Assembly (NCBI RefSeq): GCF_900582625.1
Contig: NZ_UTIQ01000138.1
Location: 124,001-188,000, forward strand
Direction of reading: 5' to 3'
Length of the DNA stretch: 64,000 nt
Source: Pseudomonas viridiflava
GTDB lineage: Bacteria > Pseudomonadota > Gammaproteobacteria > Pseudomonadales > Pseudomonadaceae
Shown: positions 57,147 to 64,000 of the stretch, in pieces
Layout of the letters: each line of letters starts with the position of its first letter
Position numbering within the stretch: the stretch's first letter is position 1
The notes under the pieces: generated by a model
Seen by the model: only the letters and a program-made list of their open reading frames with translations
Databases searched by the model: none
Told to the model about the DNA's origin: nothing
Program-made: the position numbers and the translations under genes

Positions 57147-57932
57147 TTATTTATTGCCGAGGTACAGATTCAGCTCACCGAAGTGCTTCTTCTGGATTTC
57201 GGCGTATTTGCCGTCGTCGTGCAGGGCTTTGATGCCTTTGTTCAGCAGGGCTTTGAGCTCGTCATTGCCCTTGGAGATGCCGATAGCGGTTTTGGCCGGC
57301 AGCAGTTCGCTGTCGATGGCCTCGCTCACTTCGTAATCAGCGCCTTGTGGCGACTTCAGGAAGCCCAGCTCGGCTTGCAGCATGTCCTGGATGGACGCAT
57401 CCAGACGGCCGCTGGTGAGGTCGGCGTAAACCTGATCCTGGTTCTGGTAGGCCTGGGTTTTCACACCGGCTTTGTCCAGCACGGCCTTGGCATAGGCTTC
57501 CTGAATGGTGCCTTGCTCGTAGCCCACGGTTTTGCCTTTCAGCGACGCCGGGTCAGCGGTCAGGCCAGCGCCTTTCTTGAATACCAGCGACGTAGGACCG
57601 GAGAACAGTTCGTCCGAGAAATCGATAACTTTTTCGCGGGCCGGGGTGACGGTCATGGAGGAAATCACGCCGTCGAACTTGCGTGCTTTCAAACCAGGGA
57701 TCATGCCGTCGAAATCGCTTTCAACCCATTTGCACTTCACTTTCAGTTCGGCGCAGATGGCGTTGCCCAAGTCGATGTCGAAGCCAACCAGGCTGCCGTC
57801 AGCGGCTTTGGATTCGAAGGGAGCGTAGGAAGGATCGACACCGAAGCGGATTTCTTTGAATTCTTTGGCTTGCAGCGCACCGGCGCCAATGCAAAGGGCC
57901 AGGGCAGAAAGAGTCAGCCATGCTTTCTTCAT
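57147..57932 (-). CDS. aotJ: Arginine/ornithine-binding periplasmic protein
   Basis: A 261-residue solute-binding protein. The signal peptide is MKKAWLTLSALALCIGAGAL with cleavage near LQA/K. The mature part (RFGVDPSYAPFESKAADGSL, GFDIDLGNAICAELKVKCKW, SMTVTPAREKVIDFSD) matches the basic amino-acid class (HisJ/ArgT/AotJ). The long upstream open frame is not part of the gene, since the signal peptide begins at 57932. It is the first gene of the aot operon. Confidence 0.93.
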   Translation of the reverse strand: MKKAWLTLSALALCIGAGALQAKEFKEIRFGVDPSYAPFESKAADGSLVGFDIDLGNAICAELKVKCKWVESDFDGMIPGLKARKFDGVISSMTVTPAREKVIDFSDELFSGPTSLVFKKGAGLTADPASLKGKTVGYEQGTIQEAYAKAVLDKAGVKTQAYQNQDQVYADLTSGRLDASIQDMLQAELGFLKSPQGADYEVSEAIDSELLPAKTAIGISKGNDELKALLNKGIKALHDDGKYAEIQKKHFGELNLYLGNK

Positions 57933-58373
57933 TGCTAGTGTCCTTAGTGTGTAGATCACGTGAGATAACGCGGAAGTACGACGGGAAACAGTCCCGAACG
58001 AGTGTATGCCAGCAATTTTCGAACCACTGTACCGCTTTCGACATATTGGATCAGAAAGCCGCCGCGCCTGGCTATCCACCTGCCCCGTAAAACCTTGGCA
58101 AGTAACGATAATTTTTCACTGCACCGAAACGGTGCGTCAACACGGGGCGTTCGGTAACAGGCTGGTGCGTAACGGTAGCGAATGCGGTTTGGCCTTGGGC
58201 GCTTTCAACTTTCGGCGGGTCCATTTACACAGAACCAAACCCCAAGGGTGGCCTCTACACCTCATCAGGCCCTACACCACCGCCCTCTGTGGCGCGGACC
58301 ATGGACCCACCGCTGCGAGGACCGTTAAGATTTGCCCCTCTCTTTCTTCAGTCAACAGCTCCGCGGAGCCTGC
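57933..58373. other. Divergent promoter region between aotJ and the hybrid kinase
   Basis: This 441-bp region holds no credible gene. On the minus strand a TGTCGAAAGCGGTACAG stretch near 58040 resembles the Pseudomonas ArgR half-site TGTCGC-N8-AA, but too weakly to call an operator. The rest is unremarkable. Confidence 0.4.
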
Positions 58374-60302
<1,929 letters not shown>

Positions 60303-60440
60303 AGGATTAATCCCCCCGCTAAAGGGCGCGCTGGTAGGTGTTGCGCTAGCGGCTTGGAAAAGGGTTGGTTGCAAAACTTCGGAACGGGACTAGGCCAGTA
60401 ACCGAATGCTCCCATGGCCTCGCGTGCCTCTGACTAAGAA

Positions 60441-60469
60441 GACTGCCGGCAATCAAAATTGCCGGAGTC
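60441..60469 (+). promoter_or_regulatory. Hairpin that covers the autotransporter ribosome-binding site
   Basis: GACTGCCGGCAAT and ATTGCCGGAGTC form a 12-bp stem with one bulged G and the loop CAAA. The GGAG Shine-Dalgarno sequence at 60464-60467 is inside the right arm, eight bases before the ATG. A closed hairpin would block translation. Which condition opens it, if any, is unknown. Confidence 0.6.
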
Positions 60470-60475
60470 TGAGTC

Positions 60476-63361
60476 ATGAAACAAACAGGAAAAGTCCTAG
60501 GCCCTTTAGGCCGAAAGGGGCGAGCGCAGGGGCGCCAGCTGTTGCTGGTGGGCATGATCAACCTGACGCTTATGCAACCGTATGCCGTCGCGGCGCCCAC
60601 CGTAATCACCGGGCAAACCATCGATACCAGCGCTAGCCAAGCAACGGGAGTCTCGGTCAATGCCGGCGACGTGGTGCACGTCACCCACTCAAGCGTCACA
60701 ACGCGTGGCTACGCTTCTGCGGCCCTCAGGTCAGAAGGCACGCTGACTGGCAATAGCCTCACCTTGGGCACTACCGGTTCCAGCGCCTCAGCGGTAGAAG
60801 CCAGCAACGACGGGCGCATCGACCTCGTACAAGCGCAGATCAGCACTGAAGGTTCAGGCGCTATCGGCGTGTCGGCGACGGACCGCGCACGCATCTCGCT
60901 GAACAACGGCAGCGTTTCCACCAGCAACATCATGGGCTACGGCGTGTTTAGCGATACGTCCTCCCGGGTGGAGCTGGAAAACGTAACGGTCTCTACGGCC
61001 GGTGGGTCGGCCATTGGTATGGGCGTTTTCGACAACGCAGGGGTGGCGCTGACCCATAGCGCAGTCGAAACCTCAGGTATCGAAGCCCATGCCCTGATGC
61101 TCATGGGCATGAGTGCTGCGATGCCGGCAACCGCCAACATCGTCGATAGCCGCGTAACCACACGTGGGGATTTTTCGATCGGCATCAATGTTAATTCCGA
61201 CGCCACGGTTCAAGTCAGCGGCAGCCAGATCAACACCTTGGGTGAAGACGCCCACGGTGTGTGGTTAGCCAGCGTAGATGCCACGGCCGATCTCGATGAC
61301 GTGAGCATTCGCACCGAGGGCAATGGCGCGGTCGGAGTCTCCAGCCAAGACGGCACGGCGACCTTGCGCAACGTAACCATCACGACCTTGGGCGAGCAAG
61401 CCCATGGGCTATATAGCCAAGGCGATACCGCGAGAATCGATGCCACCGGTATCTCTATATCCCTTGATGACGCCGGCGTTGGAGCGTTTGCCGTATCGGG
61501 CGGCATGGTCACGCTCAACACGGGCACGGTTAATACCCGCAATGGCGGAGTCGGCTTGATGGCGGCGATAGATTCGCGCATTGCCGCCACCGACATGGAG
61601 GTGACAGCCCAGGGTGATGGCGCGGCCGCCGCCCTTATGAACCAACGCGCCACGCTAACACTGGAAAATGTTCGGGCAAGTGCAGCCGGCGTGGACAGCA
61701 TTGCCCTGGGCGCCGTGGGCACCGCCGATGACCAGTTGAACCAAGCGACGGTCGAGGGCGGCAGCCTGACCGCAGGGCAGGGTTCGGCCATCGCCGTAAT
61801 TGGCGGCAAACTCGACGTGACACTGAGCAACACCACCGTCAGCGGGCAGCGACTGCTCGACATCAATGAGAACCTGGTCAACGGCGCCAGCGTCGCCCAT
61901 GGCGCCGTGCGGGTATTGGCGCAGAACAGCGCGTTGACGGGCGACGTCCAAGTGGCGGGCGCCAGTACCGGAACGGCCGAGCTGAAGCTCGATGACTCGA
62001 CATTAACGGGCGCGGTGCAGCACCTGGACCGTCTGGATGTGCTGGACACCAGTCGCTGGAACGTCACCGGCGATTCCACGCTCGTCGACTTGCACAACAG
62101 CGGCACCGTGGCCTTCCAGCCCGGCACAACCTTCAAAACGCTGACCGTCGAGGGTGATCTCACCGGCGCTGGAATCTTCGCCCTCAACACCGACTTGGCC
62201 ACCGAACGCGGTGATCTGCTCAAGGTGCTCGGCGCCGTGCAGGACAACCAGACGTTAATCATCGCTGACTCCGGGCGTGAGCCGGGCGCTGCCAACGGCG
62301 AACTGCTGGTGGTCGATGGCAACGGCGGCGCGGGGCAGTTTGCCCTGGCAGGTCGGCCTTATGTGGATGCAGGCGCGTTCCGCTACACCCTGGAACAGGA
62401 AGGCGACGACTGGCTGCTGCGCAACACCTCGATTAACGCCGTCGACAGTATCTCCGACGGCAGCAATGTGGCGTTGGGCAATCAGGTGGCGGCTGCCGTG
62501 CTCTGGGGCGCGGAAATGAATGCGCTGGTCAAACGCCTGGGAGAGTTGCGCATGGGCGATGACCGAGGTGGCGTGTGGACGCGAGGCATTGGCAAGACCT
62601 TCAACGTCGCCAATGGACACAGCCGCGCATTCACCCAGCAAGTGCGTGGCCTGGAAGTGGGAGCGGACCAGGCCATCGACATGCCAGAGGCCAAACTGTA
62701 CCTCGGCGCCATGGTCGGTGCGGCGACCTCATCGCAGCATTTCGGCGCAGGCGCCAACGGCGAGATCAATAGCCGTTTGCTCGGCGTTCACGCAACGTGG
62801 ATGGACGAACGCGGCTACTACCTCGACAGCGTGGCGAAGTACAACTGGATGGAGAACGAAGTTAAAACCCAGGCCAACACGGGCAAGCGCATTAAAGGCA
62901 GTTATCGCGCCAGCGGGTACGCCGCCGATATCGAATTTGGCCGGCAGATTGCCTTGCAGCAGAACTGGTTTATCGAGCCGCAGGTGGAAATGACGTACAC
63001 CCACATGGGCGGCGAGCACTACACCGCCAGTAATGGACTGAAAGCGGCGCCTGGCGACGCTAGCTCGTTACAAGGTCGGGTCGGCGCGCTGCTTGGCAGA
63101 ACGCTTACGCAGGCCAATGGCTTGGCCTTTCAGCCCTATGTGAAAGCCTCGTATGTGCATGAGTTCGCAGGAGAAAGCTCGGTGCAGGTCAACGGCTACA
63201 CCTTGAAAAACAAGGTGGCTGACGCGCGCGCCGAAATCGGTTTTGGTGGGGTGCTGCAGGTGAGCCAGGAAACCAAGATTTCCCTGGATGTTGAACATGC
63301 CCAAGGCCGTCAAGTGGACCAACCCTGGGCAGTCAATTTGGGTGCGCGGTATCTGTTTTAA
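60476..63361 (+). CDS. Autotransporter with pertactin-like passenger
   Basis: A 961-residue type V secretion protein. A long signal peptide (about residues 1-39, basic then hydrophobic, ending PYAVA) is followed by a passenger of beta-helix rungs. Eight [IV]-x-T-x-G-type strands start at residues 122, 147, 172, 197, 227, 252, 278 and 302, about every 25 residues. The C-terminal translocator from about residue 665 (GGVWTRGIGKTFNVANGHSR to ARYLF) is an autotransporter barrel of roughly 270-300 residues. No cleavage or catalytic motif was recognised in the passenger, so it may be an adhesin. Translation start is within a hairpin-guarded leader. Confidence 0.9.
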   Translation: MKQTGKVLGPLGRKGRAQGRQLLLVGMINLTLMQPYAVAAPTVITGQTIDTSASQATGVSVNAGDVVHVTHSSVTTRGYASAALRSEGTLTGNSLTLGTTGSSASAVEASNDGRIDLVQAQISTEGSGAIGVSATDRARISLNNGSVSTSNIMGYGVFSDTSSRVELENVTVSTAGGSAIGMGVFDNAGVALTHSAVETSGIEAHALMLMGMSAAMPATANIVDSRVTTRGDFSIGINVNSDATVQVSGSQINTLGEDAHGVWLASVDATADLDDVSIRTEGNGAVGVSSQDGTATLRNVTITTLGEQAHGLYSQGDTARIDATGISISLDDAGVGAFAVSGGMVTLNTGTVNTRNGGVGLMAAIDSRIAATDMEVTAQGDGAAAALMNQRATLTLENVRASAAGVDSIALGAVGTADDQLNQATVEGGSLTAGQGSAIAVIGGKLDVTLSNTTVSGQRLLDINENLVNGASVAHGAVRVLAQNSALTGDVQVAGASTGTAELKLDDSTLTGAVQHLDRLDVLDTSRWNVTGDSTLVDLHNSGTVAFQPGTTFKTLTVEGDLTGAGIFALNTDLATERGDLLKVLGAVQDNQTLIIADSGREPGAANGELLVVDGNGGAGQFALAGRPYVDAGAFRYTLEQEGDDWLLRNTSINAVDSISDGSNVALGNQVAAAVLWGAEMNALVKRLGELRMGDDRGGVWTRGIGKTFNVANGHSRAFTQQVRGLEVGADQAIDMPEAKLYLGAMVGAATSSQHFGAGANGEINSRLLGVHATWMDERGYYLDSVAKYNWMENEVKTQANTGKRIKGSYRASGYAADIEFGRQIALQQNWFIEPQVEMTYTHMGGEHYTASNGLKAAPGDASSLQGRVGALLGRTLTQANGLAFQPYVKASYVHEFAGESSVQVNGYTLKNKVADARAEIGFGGVLQVSQETKISLDVEHAQGRQVDQPWAVNLGARYLF

Positions 63362-63417
63362 CGCCCCGTTAGGGCGGCCGACGAACCGGGTCGTCAGCCG
63401 CTCTAAACCGCCGCTGG

Positions 63418-64000
63418 TTACACCTTTGGCGGATTGGTTTCGCGTTCTGGATGGCGGTGTTTAGCCACCGCTTCCACGAACGATTTCACCAAGCCTTTAT
63501 CGGCCGCCTTGGCCACAATGACCCCCGGCACACTGCTGCCGATATCAATATTCGCCTGTTGCAGCAAGGCACTGCCACCGCCCGCGCTGGCAATGGTTTT
63601 GCCATGGCGGAACGCGTCGCGTAGAAACTCCAACGCACGGCCATCGGCTTTCAGCGCTTCGATGGCGGCTTGGCCATTGGGCACATACACCGCATCGAAC
63701 AACGGCGAAGGTTGGTTTTCCAGCGACGCATCGGCCACCACTTCGCCGCCTGCCGCGCCTGTGAACGCACCCACCCGCGGGCCTACCAAACGCACTACCG
63801 CGTCTTCGGCAATCAGGCCATCGGCGACGGTTTTCACGCTGGCCTCATCAATACCGTTGGCCACCAGAATGGCGATCTGGCGAGTCTTGATGCTGCCGTC
63901 TCCCGGCCGCGCCAACAACGACAGTGCCGGCGACAGTTCGACTTCCGGCTTAACCGGCGTCACCAATGCTTTTGGCAACGGCTCTGGCAGCGGCGCGCCC
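63418..64000 (-). CDS. katE: Large-subunit catalase, C-terminal part (truncated by the window)
   Basis: The visible part is the flavodoxin/DJ-1-like C-terminal domain of large-subunit (HPII-type) catalases: TRQIAILVANGIDEASVKTV, AVVRLVGPRVGAFTGAAGGE, LFDAVYVPNGQAAIEAL and FRHGKTIASAGGGSALLQQA. The frame is open up to base 64000, so the catalytic heme domain lies outside. It is convergent with the autotransporter. The call depends on this C-terminal domain; a stand-alone DJ-1/PfpI protein is less likely because the frame continues upstream. Confidence 0.8.
   Translation of the reverse strand, partial: GAPLPEPLPKALVTPVKPEVELSPALSLLARPGDGSIKTRQIAILVANGIDEASVKTVADGLIAEDAVVRLVGPRVGAFTGAAGGEVVADASLENQPSPLFDAVYVPNGQAAIEALKADGRALEFLRDAFRHGKTIASAGGGSALLQQANIDIGSSVPGVIVAKAADKGLVKSFVEAVAKHRHPERETNPPKV

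Noticed and set aside
58030..58055. Possible ArgR box upstream of aotJ
   Set aside because: The TGTCGA-N8 match is too short and no partner site was found.

Overview
The window is a GC-rich, gene-dense bacterial chromosome segment that reads as a Pseudomonas of the fluorescens type. The evidence is the cysB-thrH-pabB block, the argF-grx-bfr-bfd-rnt-pyrC-motY-argG-gloA block, nth-rnf-metG-apbC-dcd, the aot arginine/ornithine transport operon, and many REP-type palindromes between genes. No rRNA, tRNA, CRISPR array, insertion sequence or prophage was seen. Family assignments come from reading the translated proteins; no database search was run.

Layout. 1-7.3 kb: 5'-nucleotidase (cut by the window edge), universal stress protein, CysB, an MFS/MarR divergent pair with a recognisable operator, a divergent CysH-like protein, ThrH and PabB. 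7.4-18.6 kb: two giant MalT-type LuxR regulators in tandem, then a five-gene envelope cluster (secreted FilA-like protein, C39-like peptidase, two different outer-membrane barrels, MalM-like protein with three TWVD repeats). This is the best candidate for a little-described system. 18.6-19.4 kb: a repeat-only region. 19.5-24.9 kb: a rearranged glycerol locus (glpD-glpR facing away from ybaK-glpK, with no glpF) and a PhzF-like protein. 25-28.5 kb: diguanylate cyclase, an orphan ABC ATPase coupled to argF, and a cold-shock protein. 28.9-37.6 kb: molybdopterin oxidoreductase, glutaredoxin, bacterioferritin and its ferredoxin, RNase T, dihydroorotase, MotY, ArgG, GloA and a small acidic protein.

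37.7-42.2 kb: nth and an aberrant rnf operon. It has no rnfC, RnfA and RnfE lack the expected intramembrane cysteines, RnfB lacks its membrane anchor and ends in a long tail resembling that of RnfC, and rnfA carries an in-frame REP element. 42.2-45 kb: DUF350, glutathionylspermidine-synthase-like, DUF1190-like and DUF4349-like envelope genes. 45-48.4 kb: metG and apbC with a long palindrome between them. 48.5-52.5 kb: a FecI-FecR-TonB receptor iron-uptake module, followed by a 111-bp tandem repeat array. 53-58 kb: dcd and the aot operon, with a desuccinylase-like gene inside it. 58.4-63.4 kb: a soluble hybrid histidine kinase and an autotransporter whose ribosome-binding site lies in a hairpin. 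The window ends in the C-terminal part of a large-subunit catalase.

How the genes fit together. Several groups look like working units: sulfur and folate metabolism (cysB, pabB), arginine synthesis and uptake (argF, argG, aot), iron storage and acquisition (bfr, bfd, fecI-fecR-receptor), and the regulator-plus-envelope cluster at 7.4-18.6 kb.
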